Assembly: GCA_934636425.1 (NCBI GenBank)
Contig: CAKUAV010000015.1
Location: forward strand, 1 to 32,922
Length of the DNA: 32,922 nucleotides
Source: an uncultured Clostridia bacterium
GTDB lineage: Bacteria > Bacillota > Clostridia > Christensenellales > Aristaeellaceae
Direction: 5' to 3'
Shown: one piece after another, positions 22,797-32,067 of the stretch
Layout: the number at the start of each line of letters is the position of its first letter
How positions within the stretch are numbered: the first letter of the stretch is position 1
The notes under the pieces: model-generated
Databases searched by the model: none
Told to the model about the DNA's origin: nothing
What the model saw: only the letters and a program-made list of their open reading frames with translations
Translations under genes and position numbers: made by a program

Positions 22797-23139
22797 GATG
22801 CTGAGTCATGCACTGGTTATGCTGCTGGGCGTAGCAATTGCGGGTTTTTCCCAGCTGCTTTTGAAGCGGGCGGCCGGGCGGGAATATTCCCACTGGATTT
22901 TCCAGTATTTGAACGTGCGGGTTATTGCCGGATATGCCATTATGGTGCTTTCTACACTGTGTACGGTGTATGCTTACAGAGTGATCCCGCTGTCCATGAG
23001 CCCCATATGGGAAGCGGCCGGCCAGATCATTGTCGCAGCACTGAGCTTTTTTGTGCTGAAGGAGAAGATGACGCGCAGAAAGCTGATCGGGCTTGGCGTG
23101 ATTTTGGTGGGCATTCTGGTATTCTTTATTTCTAGATAA
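22789..23139 (+). CDS. Small multidrug-resistance-like membrane protein, ArnE/F-like subunit 2
   Basis: The 116-residue protein also has four helices and ends with ALSFFVLKEKMTRRKLIGLGVIL, a typical SMR/EamA last loop (here shown only in part as FVLKEKMTRRK). It overlaps subunit 1 by 8 bp and differs from it in sequence, as expected of a dimer of unequal parts. It precedes the ArnC-like glycosyltransferase gene by 13 bp, the same order logic as in arn operons. Confidence 0.7.
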   Translation: MSEMLSHALVMLLGVAIAGFSQLLLKRAAGREYSHWIFQYLNVRVIAGYAIMVLSTLCTVYAYRVIPLSMSPIWEAAGQIIVAALSFFVLKEKMTRRKLIGLGVILVGILVFFISR

Positions 23140-23152
23140 GGCGGTGTTCCCA

Positions 23153-24109
23153 ATGAAAGCGTCGGTTATTGTTCCGTGCTATAATTCCATGCCGATTCTG
23201 CATACGATGGTTGCCGAAACGTCCAAGGTGCTTGAGACGTTGCCCATTGACGATTATGAATTTGTGCTGGTCAACGATTGTTCGCCCCGACCGGAAACGA
23301 TCGATTTTCTGAAGAAGATCGCGGATGAGTTTCCCCGTGTGAAAGTGGTCAATCTGGCGAAAAACACCGGTCAGGCCAATGCGCAGATCGCTGCGCTGCA
23401 CTATGTGACGGGAGATATTGTCATCAATATGGATGACGATATGCAGACGCACCCCAAGAACATACCGATTCTGTTTGCAAAGCTGATGGAAGGCTATGAT
23501 ATGGTATTGGGGCGTTATCCGCAGAAGCGCCATTCGTTTTATCGACGGCTGCTGACGAAGATGGATGATAAGTTCGAGACGGTTTTTCTCAAAAAGCCGA
23601 AGGAACTGAGTTTTACCAGCTTCTGGATTGCACGCCGGTATATTACTGACAAGATTGCAGAATACAATGCCCCCTATTCATTCTTGGAAGGATTGTTTTT
23701 GCGGACAGCCGGGAAGATTGCCAATGTGGAAGTGGAACACTTTGAGCGAACCGAGGGAACATCTGGCTATAATTTGAGCAAGCTGTTTAAGCTGTGGTCG
23801 AATTTTACCGGCTTTACGATTCTTCCCCTGCGGATTGCGGGAATGGCAGGGTGCGTGATATCGGCATGTGCCTTTATATGGATGCTGGTGCTGATTATCC
23901 GCAAAATACTGGGGAGCATGCTGACGGGATATGCATCCCTTATGTGTATGATGCTGTTCTCATTTGGCGTTACGCTGATTTTTGTAGGACTGCTGGGTGA
24001 GTATATTGGCCGGATTTTCATGTGTGTGAACCAGACACCTCAGTTTGTGGTCAAGGAAGTATACGACGGGAAGGAAGAGAAAAAGAAAGATGAACAGGGC
24101 GCAGCATAG
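23153..24109 (+). CDS. ArnC/DPM1-like polyprenyl-phosphate glycosyltransferase
   Basis: The 318-residue protein has a GT2 domain (1-225) with VIVPCYN, VLVNDCSP, and the metal motif MDDDMQTHP (DDD at 94-96), followed by two transmembrane helices (~228-250 and 262-290) and a basic/acidic tail. This is the build of enzymes that join a nucleotide sugar to undecaprenyl phosphate (ArnC, GtrB, CsbB, DPM1). With WecE upstream the sugar is likely 4-amino-4,6-dideoxygalactose, perhaps N-modified. ATG 23153 is preferred to GTG 23144. The end overlaps the ATP-grasp gene by 20 bp. Confidence 0.85.
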   Translation: MKASVIVPCYNSMPILHTMVAETSKVLETLPIDDYEFVLVNDCSPRPETIDFLKKIADEFPRVKVVNLAKNTGQANAQIAALHYVTGDIVINMDDDMQTHPKNIPILFAKLMEGYDMVLGRYPQKRHSFYRRLLTKMDDKFETVFLKKPKELSFTSFWIARRYITDKIAEYNAPYSFLEGLFLRTAGKIANVEVEHFERTEGTSGYNLSKLFKLWSNFTGFTILPLRIAGMAGCVISACAFIWMLVLIIRKILGSMLTGYASLMCMMLFSFGVTLIFVGLLGEYIGRIFMCVNQTPQFVVKEVYDGKEEKKKDEQGAA

Positions 24110-25346
24110 GTTGGTTGTCATTGGATCCATGCAGGAATTTGTGGAACTGGTGTCGCTGGCGAAGCAGCGGGGCATTTATACGATTGTATGCGACGGATAT
24201 GCGGACGGCCCTGCGAAGAAGATTGCAGACAAGGCATATACGATAGATGTTCGTCAGGTGGATGACATTGCGAAGATGTGCATAGAGGAAGATGCTGACG
24301 GCATCATCGGTTCTTTTTCCGATCTGATTTTTGAACAGATTACGAAAATCGCGGATAAGGCCGGTTTGCGCTGGTATGCAAAGCCGGACAAGCTGCCCTA
24401 TTACCGTGAAAAGGATTACACCAAAAGCCTGTTGAAGCAGCTGGGCGTGCATGTGCCGAAGAATTGTCGGCTGGCGGCGGATTTCAGCGACGCCGATCTG
24501 GAGGGCTTTGAATTTCCTCTGGTGATAAAGCCGGTGAATGGCTATGGCTCCAAGGGCATCTATGTGGTGCATTCCATCGATGAGGTTCGCGAAAAGTATG
24601 GGGAAGCGGCCAAGCGCAGCTCTTTGGAAGACGTCATAGTAGAAGAATACAGCCATGGCCGCGAATACAACATGATGACCTGGCTGTCAGATGGCAAGGT
24701 CTATCCCATCAGCATTGCAGACCGTGAGAAGAATCCTCAGGAAGGGGAGAACATTCCGCTATTGAACCGCGTAGCTTATCCGGCCAAGGCGATTCGAGCC
24801 ATTCTGCCGGAGGCGACGGAGGTTCTGCAAAAGTTTGCAGACGCGGTTGGTCAGAGGGAAGGCGCGCTGTCGATGCAGTTCTTCTACAATGAGCACGGCG
24901 TAGAGGTGTGTGAAATTGCCGGCAGATTGTTTGGATATGAGCATGAGCTGGTAACGCACTGCTGCGGCATGAGCATTGAAGCGCTGCTGCTGGACTATGT
25001 TTATGCGCCGGAAGACGTTCAAAAGACGATGCAGATGCATTCGCCTCTCTTCGAGAAGCAGTGTGCCGGACTGTATTTTGTTGGCGTTCAGGATAAGAAA
25101 ATTGCCGATCTGTCCGTTTGCAGGAAGCTGGCGCAGGATCCGCATGTAGTGGAATCGATTATATTCTACAACGAGGGCGAAATTGTGGATAACTATGGCC
25201 CGCATCCCTATCTGGCGCGCTACTATGTTGCGGCGGACAGCCGCGAAGAGCTGGATGCAGTTACCGGCCGATTTTATGACGAAATGTATGTGGCTGCCGA
25301 TGACGGTTCTCGAGTTGATCGTCCGTTTATACTGGAAAGGGATTAA
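24090..25346 (+). CDS. ATP-grasp ligase
   Basis: The 418-residue protein is an ATP-grasp enzyme, which joins a carboxylate to an amine or similar nucleophile through an acyl phosphate. It has a Rossmann-like N-terminal domain (LVVIGSMQEFVELV), the ATP-binding core around K147 in VIKPVNGYGSKG, and a metal-binding region EVCEIAGRLFGYEHE (272-286). The position between an amino-sugar lipid synthase gene and a glutamate-type symporter gene suggests it acylates the 4-amino group of the sugar with an amino acid; this is inference. It overlaps the ArnC-like gene by 20 bp. Length is normal for carbamoyl-phosphate-synthase-like or PurK-like members. Confidence 0.82.
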   Translation: MNRAQHRLVVIGSMQEFVELVSLAKQRGIYTIVCDGYADGPAKKIADKAYTIDVRQVDDIAKMCIEEDADGIIGSFSDLIFEQITKIADKAGLRWYAKPDKLPYYREKDYTKSLLKQLGVHVPKNCRLAADFSDADLEGFEFPLVIKPVNGYGSKGIYVVHSIDEVREKYGEAAKRSSLEDVIVEEYSHGREYNMMTWLSDGKVYPISIADREKNPQEGENIPLLNRVAYPAKAIRAILPEATEVLQKFADAVGQREGALSMQFFYNEHGVEVCEIAGRLFGYEHELVTHCCGMSIEALLLDYVYAPEDVQKTMQMHSPLFEKQCAGLYFVGVQDKKIADLSVCRKLAQDPHVVESIIFYNEGEIVDNYGPHPYLARYYVAADSREELDAVTGRFYDEMYVAADDGSRVDRPFILERD

Positions 25347-25366
25347 AAGGACAGGAGGAAATCTCT

Positions 25367-26740
25367 ATGGAAATTCATGCCATTAACATCCTGTATGATT
25401 TTTGCATCATATCCGCGCTGCTGCTGGTTGCAAAGATCATTCGCAGCCGTGTCAAGTTTATTCAGAAGCTGTATATTCCCTCTTCGCTGCTGGCAGGCAT
25501 TCTCGGCCTGATCGGCGGAAAATATTTCCTGAATGTGCTGCCCTTCAGCACGGAAATATCTTCTTATTCTTCAATTTTGATTGCAGTGCTGTTTGCAACG
25601 CTCTTTCTTGGCAACAAGAAGAAGGCGTCCTTTAAGAAGATGATCCGCGACGTGGGCGACACCTTCCTTGTCAATACGGCGGCGGAAATCGGCCAGTTTG
25701 GTGTTTTTATACTGATTGGCATTTTTGTGCTGCCGCTGCTTTTCCATGGCATCAACGCAGGCTTTGGCCTGATGCTGCCTGCCGGATTTATCGGCGGGCA
25801 TGGTACGGCGGCGGCCATTGGTTCGGCATTTGCAGATGTGGGCTGGGATGAGGCGACCAGCATTGGACAGACCTTTGCGACGATCGGTCTGCTGGTGGGC
25901 ATCATTGGCGGCATCATCATGATCAATGTCGGCGCGCGCCGGAAGTACACGCGAATCATCACGGAAGCCAAGGAGCTGCCCGAGGAAATGCGCACTGGAC
26001 TTGTTCCTGAAGACAAGCGTGTATCCATGGGCGACAATACGGTGAACTCCATGTCCATTGATCCGTTGACATGGCATCTGCTGCTGGTCTTGGTGGCAGT
26101 GGGCGCTGCATATCTGGTCAACATGGGTCTGAAGAAGATCCTGCCGGAGCTTTCCTTCCCGATTTATGGCCTTGCACTGCTGACCAGCCTGTTGCTTCAG
26201 TGGCTGCTCAAGGGACTGAAGATGGATACCTATGTTGACAAGAAGGTTGTCACGCGCATTGGCAGTACGGCGACGGATTATCTGATCGCCTTTGGCATTG
26301 CGTCCATCAATATCAATATCGTGCTCAAATACTGGGTGCCGATTTTGCTGCTGAGCGTACTTGGCACCATCTTTGTGATTGTGTGGCAGTTTACGATTTC
26401 CAAGCGCTTCTATCATAACTATTGGTTTGAGCGGGGCATGTATGTTTATGGTATGTCTACGGGCGTTATGGCGACAGGTGTTATTCTGCTGCGCGTTACC
26501 GACCCGGAGTTTGAGAGCGGTGTGCTGGAGGACTTTGGATTTGCATGGATATTCCTTTCTGTCATTGATATGCTGGTGGTTTCGCTTTCACCGCTGTTCA
26601 TCAGCAATGGATTGGGCTGGGCGATTGGCGCTGCGCTTGTTGTTTTAGCAGCGCTATGTCTGGTGGTTTCCGGCAAATTGTTTGGCGTATACAAGGATGA
26701 CGGCACAAAGCTGCGCGAAGGCGAGACGGCGCGGAAATAA
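25367..26740 (+). CDS. Sodium/glutamate symporter family protein (GltS-like)
   Basis: The 457-residue protein has about ten to twelve membrane helices and the ESS-family mark PAGFIGGHGTAAAIG (~140-154), a repeat half of the substrate site, with a second re-entrant region around FGIASINI. GltS proteins bring glutamate in with sodium. The surrounding genes are all sugar-related, so the transporter is unusual here. It could supply the amino-acid substrate of the ATP-grasp ligase 20 bp upstream or move another carboxylate. Substrate is not proved by sequence. Confidence 0.85.
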   Translation: MEIHAINILYDFCIISALLLVAKIIRSRVKFIQKLYIPSSLLAGILGLIGGKYFLNVLPFSTEISSYSSILIAVLFATLFLGNKKKASFKKMIRDVGDTFLVNTAAEIGQFGVFILIGIFVLPLLFHGINAGFGLMLPAGFIGGHGTAAAIGSAFADVGWDEATSIGQTFATIGLLVGIIGGIIMINVGARRKYTRIITEAKELPEEMRTGLVPEDKRVSMGDNTVNSMSIDPLTWHLLLVLVAVGAAYLVNMGLKKILPELSFPIYGLALLTSLLLQWLLKGLKMDTYVDKKVVTRIGSTATDYLIAFGIASININIVLKYWVPILLLSVLGTIFVIVWQFTISKRFYHNYWFERGMYVYGMSTGVMATGVILLRVTDPEFESGVLEDFGFAWIFLSVIDMLVVSLSPLFISNGLGWAIGAALVVLAALCLVVSGKLFGVYKDDGTKLREGETARK

Positions 26741-26762
26741 GCGGCATATTGGAGAAAAGTTT

Positions 26763-27893
26763 ATGCGGGCATTGCACAGTTCACAGCGGAATTATGCATT
26801 GGATTTTCTGAAGTGCATAGCGACGATTGCCATTGTATTTCACCATTATCAGCAGGAAACTGGAGCGATGTTCCGCTTCAATTTCTGCGGAGGCTGGTTT
26901 TACTGGGGATATGTCGTCGAGCTGTTTTTCCTGATCAGCGGTTATGTCATTTGCCGGTATGTCACTGTGATCTATCAGGGAAAGATGAGCCTGAAGCAGT
27001 GGACGCTGAAGCGAACCCTGCGGTGTATCCCGATGATGGCGGCTGGGGCGCTGGCGTACGAGATTTTTCTGTACATAAACAACAACGTATGCGGTCTCAG
27101 CTGGTCTGGAATTACGCCGACGCTCTGGGGTACGGTGATCGCCTCGCTGGGGCTTCAGGCCAATGGCTTTTTTGCCAATCCCTGGGTGAACAATCCGACA
27201 TGGTATATCAGCGTGCTGTTTCTGTGCTATGTGCTGTTCTATCTGGTAACGGCCCTGGCGCGGAAGTGGAAGGTTTCGCCGGCATATTTCTATATTGGAA
27301 TGGTGCTTCTGGGATGTGGGATTGAAGCGTATGGACTGAACTGGCTGATTCTGGAAGGACAGCTGGCGAGGGGATATAGAGGCTTTTTCTTTGGATTGCT
27401 GCTGGCCATGCTTATTGAAAAGCAGGGCGGGAAACCCTCAGGAAAGCTGTGCCTGCTCAGCGGGGCAGCGCTGATAACGGTTGCCTTGGCGTATGTTTTC
27501 GACAAGACGCTTTTGGAAAATAACGTGCAGTATATCGTGACGTTTCTGGTGTTTCCGGCGCTGATTGTTATGCTTGAAACGTCTGCGGCCAGGCGTATTT
27601 TTTCATCGCGGATATGGGGCGCATGGGGAAAAGCGTCCTTCGATGTTTACATTTTCCATATCCCGCTGATGATCTTGGCAAATGTATTGTTTTATGCCAT
27701 AGGCTGGTCGCCGGATTATTCCAAAGTGCGATACATGCTCCTGTTCACATTGGCGACGGAGCTTGTGGGGATTATTTCTCATTATTGCATCGAAAAGCCC
27801 ATCGCCCGCCGGGTGAACGGCTGGCTTCAGCGCATGGAGGCGCAGGAGGCTGCGTGCAAAAGCGATTTGGAAACATTGGGAGGGAAACCATGA
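26763..27893 (+). CDS. Acyltransferase 3 family protein (OafA/NodX type)
   Basis: The 376-residue protein has about ten membrane helices and the family start YALDFLKCIATIAIVFHHY with histidines H27-H28, then SGYVICRYV and the NNPTWYISVLFLCYVL block. Such enzymes O-acylate, often acetylate, polysaccharides at the membrane. It therefore probably decorates the exported glycan. ATG 26763 is used because a GGAGAAAAG site lies just upstream. Its stop overlaps the rmlB start (ATGA). Confidence 0.87.
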   Translation: MRALHSSQRNYALDFLKCIATIAIVFHHYQQETGAMFRFNFCGGWFYWGYVVELFFLISGYVICRYVTVIYQGKMSLKQWTLKRTLRCIPMMAAGALAYEIFLYINNNVCGLSWSGITPTLWGTVIASLGLQANGFFANPWVNNPTWYISVLFLCYVLFYLVTALARKWKVSPAYFYIGMVLLGCGIEAYGLNWLILEGQLARGYRGFFFGLLLAMLIEKQGGKPSGKLCLLSGAALITVALAYVFDKTLLENNVQYIVTFLVFPALIVMLETSAARRIFSSRIWGAWGKASFDVYIFHIPLMILANVLFYAIGWSPDYSKVRYMLLFTLATELVGIISHYCIEKPIARRVNGWLQRMEAQEAACKSDLETLGGKP

Positions 27894-28948
27894 AGACATA
27901 TATTGTGACCGGCGGCGCCGGGTTCATCGGTTCGAATTTCGTCCACTATATGCTGGAAAAGTATGAGGATGTGCGCATCGTCAATCTGGACAAGCTGACA
28001 TACGCGGGCAATCTGGAGAACCTCATGGCCTGCGAGCAGGACGCGCGGCACGTCTTCGTGCAGGGGGATATCTGCGACCGGGCGCTGGTGAGCGGGCTTT
28101 TGGAAGAATACGATCCGGATTTCGTGATCAATTTCGCGGCGGAGAGTCATGTGGATCGCAGCATTGCCAATCCGGAGATCTTTGTGTCCACCAACATCAT
28201 GGGTACGGTGAATCTGCTCAAGTGCTGCATGGACGCCTGGCTGAAGGACGGCAGCTGGCGCGCGGGGAAAAAGTATCTGCAGGTATCCACAGACGAGGTG
28301 TACGGCGCGCTGGGGGCGGAGGGCTTCTTTACCGAGAAGACGCCGCTTTCGCCGCACAGCCCCTATTCCGGCAGCAAGGCCAGCGCCGATATGATGGTCA
28401 TGGCCTTCCACGACACCTACGGCATGCCGGTGAACATCACCCGCTGCTCCAACAACTACGGCCCCTATCAGTTTCCGGAAAAGTTGATTCCGCTGATGAT
28501 TCACAACGCCCGCACTCATAAGGAGCTGCCCGTTTACGGCGACGGCTTGCAGGTGCGCGACTGGCTGTATGTGGAGGATCACTGCAAGGCCATCGATCTG
28601 GTGGCGAATCGCGGCCGGGTGGGCGAGGTGTACAACATCGGCGGCCACAACGAGAAGACCAACATCGCCATCGTGAAGACCGTCATCGCCCAGCTGCACG
28701 AGGCGCTGGGAGACGATGCGATTAATGAGCAGCTGATCCGCCATGTGAAGGATCGCCTGGGGCACGACCGGCGCTATGCCATTGACCCCGAGAAGATCCA
28801 CAGCGAGCTGGGCTGGCTGCCTGAAACGCCCTTTGAGAAGGGCATTGCCATGACCATTGACTGGTATCTGGAGCATGAGGACTGGCTGGAGCATGTGACC
28901 AGCGGCGCGTATCAGAAGTATTACGAGGAGATGTACCGCGGCAAATAA
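27890..28948 (+). CDS. rmlB: dTDP-glucose 4,6-dehydratase
   Basis: The 352-residue short-chain dehydrogenase-type enzyme has the NAD loop VTGGAGFIGSN, NLDKLTYAGN, AAESHVDRSI, STDEVYG, and catalytic Y159 and K163 in YSGSK. It converts dTDP-glucose to dTDP-4-keto-6-deoxyglucose. That product feeds WecE in this operon. Codons are more C-ending than in the preceding five genes. It overlaps the acyltransferase gene by 4 bp. Confidence 0.95.
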   Translation: MKTYIVTGGAGFIGSNFVHYMLEKYEDVRIVNLDKLTYAGNLENLMACEQDARHVFVQGDICDRALVSGLLEEYDPDFVINFAAESHVDRSIANPEIFVSTNIMGTVNLLKCCMDAWLKDGSWRAGKKYLQVSTDEVYGALGAEGFFTEKTPLSPHSPYSGSKASADMMVMAFHDTYGMPVNITRCSNNYGPYQFPEKLIPLMIHNARTHKELPVYGDGLQVRDWLYVEDHCKAIDLVANRGRVGEVYNIGGHNEKTNIAIVKTVIAQLHEALGDDAINEQLIRHVKDRLGHDRRYAIDPEKIHSELGWLPETPFEKGIAMTIDWYLEHEDWLEHVTSGAYQKYYEEMYRGK

Positions 28949-28984
28949 CGCGATCTCACGCTGAAATACAAGGGGGGATTCTTC

Positions 28985-29893
28985 GTGAAAGGCATTATTC
29001 TGGCAGGCGGAACAGGCAGCCGGCTTTATCCGCTGACGCTGGTGACCAGCAAGCAGCTGCTGCCGGTCTATGATAAGCCCATGATTTTCTATCCGCTCTC
29101 GACGCTGATGCTGGCGGGGATTCAGGATATACTGATTATCTCTACGCCGGAGGATCTGCCCCGCTTTGAACGCATGCTGGGCGACGGCAGCCATTTCGGC
29201 ATTCATCTGTCCTATGTCGAGCAGCCGCATCCCGACGGTCTGGCGCAGGCCTTCATACTGGGCGAGGACTTCATCGGCGACGACGCGTGCGCCATGGTGC
29301 TGGGGGACAATATCTTTTATGGAAACGGCTTTTCCGGCATGCTCAAGGACGCGGTCAGGAACGCCGAGGAGCGGGGAAGGGCGAAGGTGTTCGGCTATTA
29401 CGTCAGCGACCCGCAGCGCTTTGGCGTGGTGGAGTTCAATCGGGACGGCCGCGTGCTGTCTGTCGAGGAGAAGCCGGAGCATCCCAAGAGCAACTATGCG
29501 CTGACGGGGCTTTACTTCTATCCCGCCGGCGTGTCGGAGCTGGCGCGGCAGGTGAAGCCGTCCGCGCGCGGCGAATTGGAGATCACCACGCTCAACGCCA
29601 TGTATCTGGAGAAGAAGCTGCTGGACGTGAGGCTTCTGGGGCGCGGCTTTGCCTGGCTGGACACGGGCACGATGGATTCTCTGGTTGAGGCGGCCAATTT
29701 CGTGCAGACAATCGAGAAGCGGCAGAGCATTCAGATTTCCGCGCCGGAGGAGATCGCCTTCCGCAACGGCTGGATCGACACGGAATGCCTGCTGGAGGCT
29801 GCCGGCCGCTATGGCAAGAGCGAATACGGCGCGTATCTGAAGGGCGTGGCCGAGCGTCGGTTTGAGACGGTGCCGGGAAGCGGCGAGTTTTGA
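28985..29893 (+). CDS. rmlA: Glucose-1-phosphate thymidylyltransferase
   Basis: The 302-residue nucleotidyltransferase has the pyrophosphorylase loop LAGGTGSRLYPLT and then SKQLLPVYDKPMIFYPL, VEQPHPDGLAQAF and LGDNIFYG. It makes dTDP-glucose from dTTP and glucose-1-phosphate, the entry to the RmlB-WecE route. The start is GTG 28985, with an AAGGGGGG site upstream. It follows rmlB by 36 bp. Confidence 0.95.
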   Translation: MKGIILAGGTGSRLYPLTLVTSKQLLPVYDKPMIFYPLSTLMLAGIQDILIISTPEDLPRFERMLGDGSHFGIHLSYVEQPHPDGLAQAFILGEDFIGDDACAMVLGDNIFYGNGFSGMLKDAVRNAEERGRAKVFGYYVSDPQRFGVVEFNRDGRVLSVEEKPEHPKSNYALTGLYFYPAGVSELARQVKPSARGELEITTLNAMYLEKKLLDVRLLGRGFAWLDTGTMDSLVEAANFVQTIEKRQSIQISAPEEIAFRNGWIDTECLLEAAGRYGKSEYGAYLKGVAERRFETVPGSGEF

Positions 29894-29932
29894 AGCGCGG
29901 CGCTGTGAAAAACTGAAGGGAGAATCGAGTTC

Positions 29933-31015
29933 ATGCCCAAGCTATCCGTTGTGGTGCCCGTCTGCAATGCGCAGAAATATCTGAGGGAGTGTCTGGACAG
30001 CATACTCGGCCAGACGCTTCAGGACATCGAGGTCATCTGTGTGGACGATGGCTCGAAGGACGAGAGCGGCGCAATGCTCGACGGCTATGCGGCGCGGGAT
30101 GCGCGCGTGCGCGTGATTCACAAGGTCAATACGGGCTATGGCCACAGCATGAACTGCGGCTTTGACGCGGCCGAGGGCGAGTATCTGGGCATTGTCGAAT
30201 CGGACGACTGGATTGAGCCGGATATGTTCGAGAAGCTCTGCCGGGCGGCGGACATGACGAAGGCCGATGCGGTGAAGTCGAATTTCTATCTCTATTACGG
30301 CGAACCTGCGCCCCGCGATGAGTTTTTCGGCGTCGTGCCCGTGCGGCTGTGCGGGAAGGTGTTCAAGCCGCTGGAGAGCGTCGATCTGGAGAAAATCGAC
30401 TTCTGGAACGGCAAGCCGTCGATCTGGTCGGCGATATACCGCAGGGACTTCATCCGCGGGAACAATATCCGCTTCAACGAAACGCCGGGCGCATCCTATC
30501 AGGACGCCAGCTTCAATTTCAAGGTGTGGGCGTGTGCGGAGCGCGTGTTCTGCCTGGATCGCGCGTTTCTGCACTATCGCCAGGACAATGCGGGCTCGTC
30601 GGTCAACGCGTCGACCAGCAAGGTGTACTGCGTGCGGGACGAATACGACGAGATGGAGCGCTTCATCGCCGGGCGCGGCGCGGATGCGGCGCTGCTGGAG
30701 CGCATCATGAACCGGCTGCGCTTTGACAGCTATATGTGGAACACCGACCGGCTCATGAGCCCCATGAAGGAAGAATTCGCAGCCTATGCCGCAGAGACAT
30801 TCCGCACGCTGCTTGCGCAGGGGTGGCTGGATCAGGCAATGTTTGCGCCCGAGCGCTGGCGGTTCATGCAGCGCTTTATCAAGACGGGCAAAACGGGCGC
30901 GGAAAAGAGCGCGCCCAGGATCAGGCGCGATATGCGCGCGGCGCGGGATCGGCTGCGGAAATTTGTGCGCAGCTGGACGCGCTTTTACCCGGAAGGCGGT
31001 GAGGAAGGCCGATGA
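29933..31015 (+). CDS. Family 2 glycosyltransferase
   Basis: The 360-residue protein has a GT-A fold with VVVPVCNAQKYL, VDDGSKDES (D38-D39) and ESDDWIEPD (D91-D92), where the second pair binds the metal and donor. The C-terminal half has the LDRAFLHYRQDNAGSSVN pattern common in capsule glycosyltransferases and a basic tail. It adds one sugar to the growing chain; donor and acceptor are unknown. The stop overlaps the next start in ATGA. Confidence 0.88.
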   Translation: MPKLSVVVPVCNAQKYLRECLDSILGQTLQDIEVICVDDGSKDESGAMLDGYAARDARVRVIHKVNTGYGHSMNCGFDAAEGEYLGIVESDDWIEPDMFEKLCRAADMTKADAVKSNFYLYYGEPAPRDEFFGVVPVRLCGKVFKPLESVDLEKIDFWNGKPSIWSAIYRRDFIRGNNIRFNETPGASYQDASFNFKVWACAERVFCLDRAFLHYRQDNAGSSVNASTSKVYCVRDEYDEMERFIAGRGADAALLERIMNRLRFDSYMWNTDRLMSPMKEEFAAYAAETFRTLLAQGWLDQAMFAPERWRFMQRFIKTGKTGAEKSAPRIRRDMRAARDRLRKFVRSWTRFYPEGGEEGR

Positions 31016-32046
31016 AGCTGTCGCTGATTGTGCCCGTGTACAATACGCGGGATTATGTGAGCGAGTGCCTGGAATCGCTGATCGGCCAGACATGGCGCGA
31101 TATTGAGATCATCTGCGTGAACGACGGCTCGACCGACGATTCAGCGCGGATTTTGCAGGAATACGCCTGGCGCGATGAGCGCATCAGCATACTCACGCAG
31201 GAGAACCGCGGCCTGAGCGCTGCCAGAAACGCGGGTCTGCGCGCGGCGCGCGGCGAATACGTCCTCTTCATCGATTCGGACGACCGGCTTGAAGGGACGG
31301 CCTGCGAGCGGCTGGTCTATGAGATTGTGGGCAAGGAGCCGGATCTGATTGTCTTTGGCGCGAACACCATACCCGCGGCGGCGCTGGAGGCGGACAAGTG
31401 GCTCAAGGCCTCTCTCTCTCCGAACGACGTGATGATTCGAGGCGGCGCGCTCAGCGAGGTCATGCTCCAGCCGGGCGCGTGGCCGTTCGTCTGGCGCAAC
31501 TGCATTCGGCGCGGTCTGCTCGAGAGCGAGGGGCTGACGTTTGACGAGAGCGTGCGCTATGGCGAGGACACGCTGTTTCAGCTCTGCCTGCTGCCGGCCT
31601 GCCGGAGGATTTCCTTTATCAGCGATCGGCTGTACGACTATCGCAAGGGCCGCGCGGGCTCGCTGATGGAGCGGCTCCAGCAGGGCTGGGAGAAGCGTGC
31701 GTCGTTCCATCTGCCGCTGGTCGAAAGGGCGGCGGATTACTGGCGGGTGAAAGGCTGGATGGCGCGCTGGGGCGAAGTTTTCCTGGGATGGTCGCTGGAG
31801 TTTGTGGCCTATGACGTGACGCGGGCCGAGCCGGAAAAGCGGCGGGAATACGCCGAGCGGCTATTGAAGCTCTGGCATGACAACGGTCTGGACGCCGAGC
31901 GGCGGACGAGATGCGGCCAGACATTCGAGCTGATGGTGGAGAGCGTGTGCGGCTGCCATCGCGTGCGCAGCGTTTTGATGCGGCTGACGCGCAACGGCAT
32001 GCTGCGCGCCATAGCGCTGTATCGCCGCCTGAAGCACATTGCATAG
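31012..32046 (+). CDS. Family 2 glycosyltransferase
   Basis: The 344-residue GT-A protein has IVPVYNTRDYV, VNDGSTDDS, GLSAARNAG and FIDSDDRLEG (DSDD 88-91), then a capsular-type C-terminal region with RLYDYRKGRAGS. It overlaps the previous glycosyltransferase gene by 4 bp and lies 21 bp before glf, so its donor may be UDP-Galf or another cytoplasmic sugar. Specificity cannot be read from sequence. Confidence 0.88.
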   Translation: MKLSLIVPVYNTRDYVSECLESLIGQTWRDIEIICVNDGSTDDSARILQEYAWRDERISILTQENRGLSAARNAGLRAARGEYVLFIDSDDRLEGTACERLVYEIVGKEPDLIVFGANTIPAAALEADKWLKASLSPNDVMIRGGALSEVMLQPGAWPFVWRNCIRRGLLESEGLTFDESVRYGEDTLFQLCLLPACRRISFISDRLYDYRKGRAGSLMERLQQGWEKRASFHLPLVERAADYWRVKGWMARWGEVFLGWSLEFVAYDVTRAEPEKRREYAERLLKLWHDNGLDAERRTRCGQTFELMVESVCGCHRVRSVLMRLTRNGMLRAIALYRRLKHIA

Positions 32047-32067
32047 CGACAGGGAGGAGAAAAAGCC

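Noticed and set aside
21310..29893. dTDP-rhamnose pathway
   Set aside because: rmlA and rmlB are present, but rmlC and rmlD are not in the window, while a WecE-type aminotransferase is; an amino sugar is the better fit, though rmlC/D beyond the right edge cannot be excluded.
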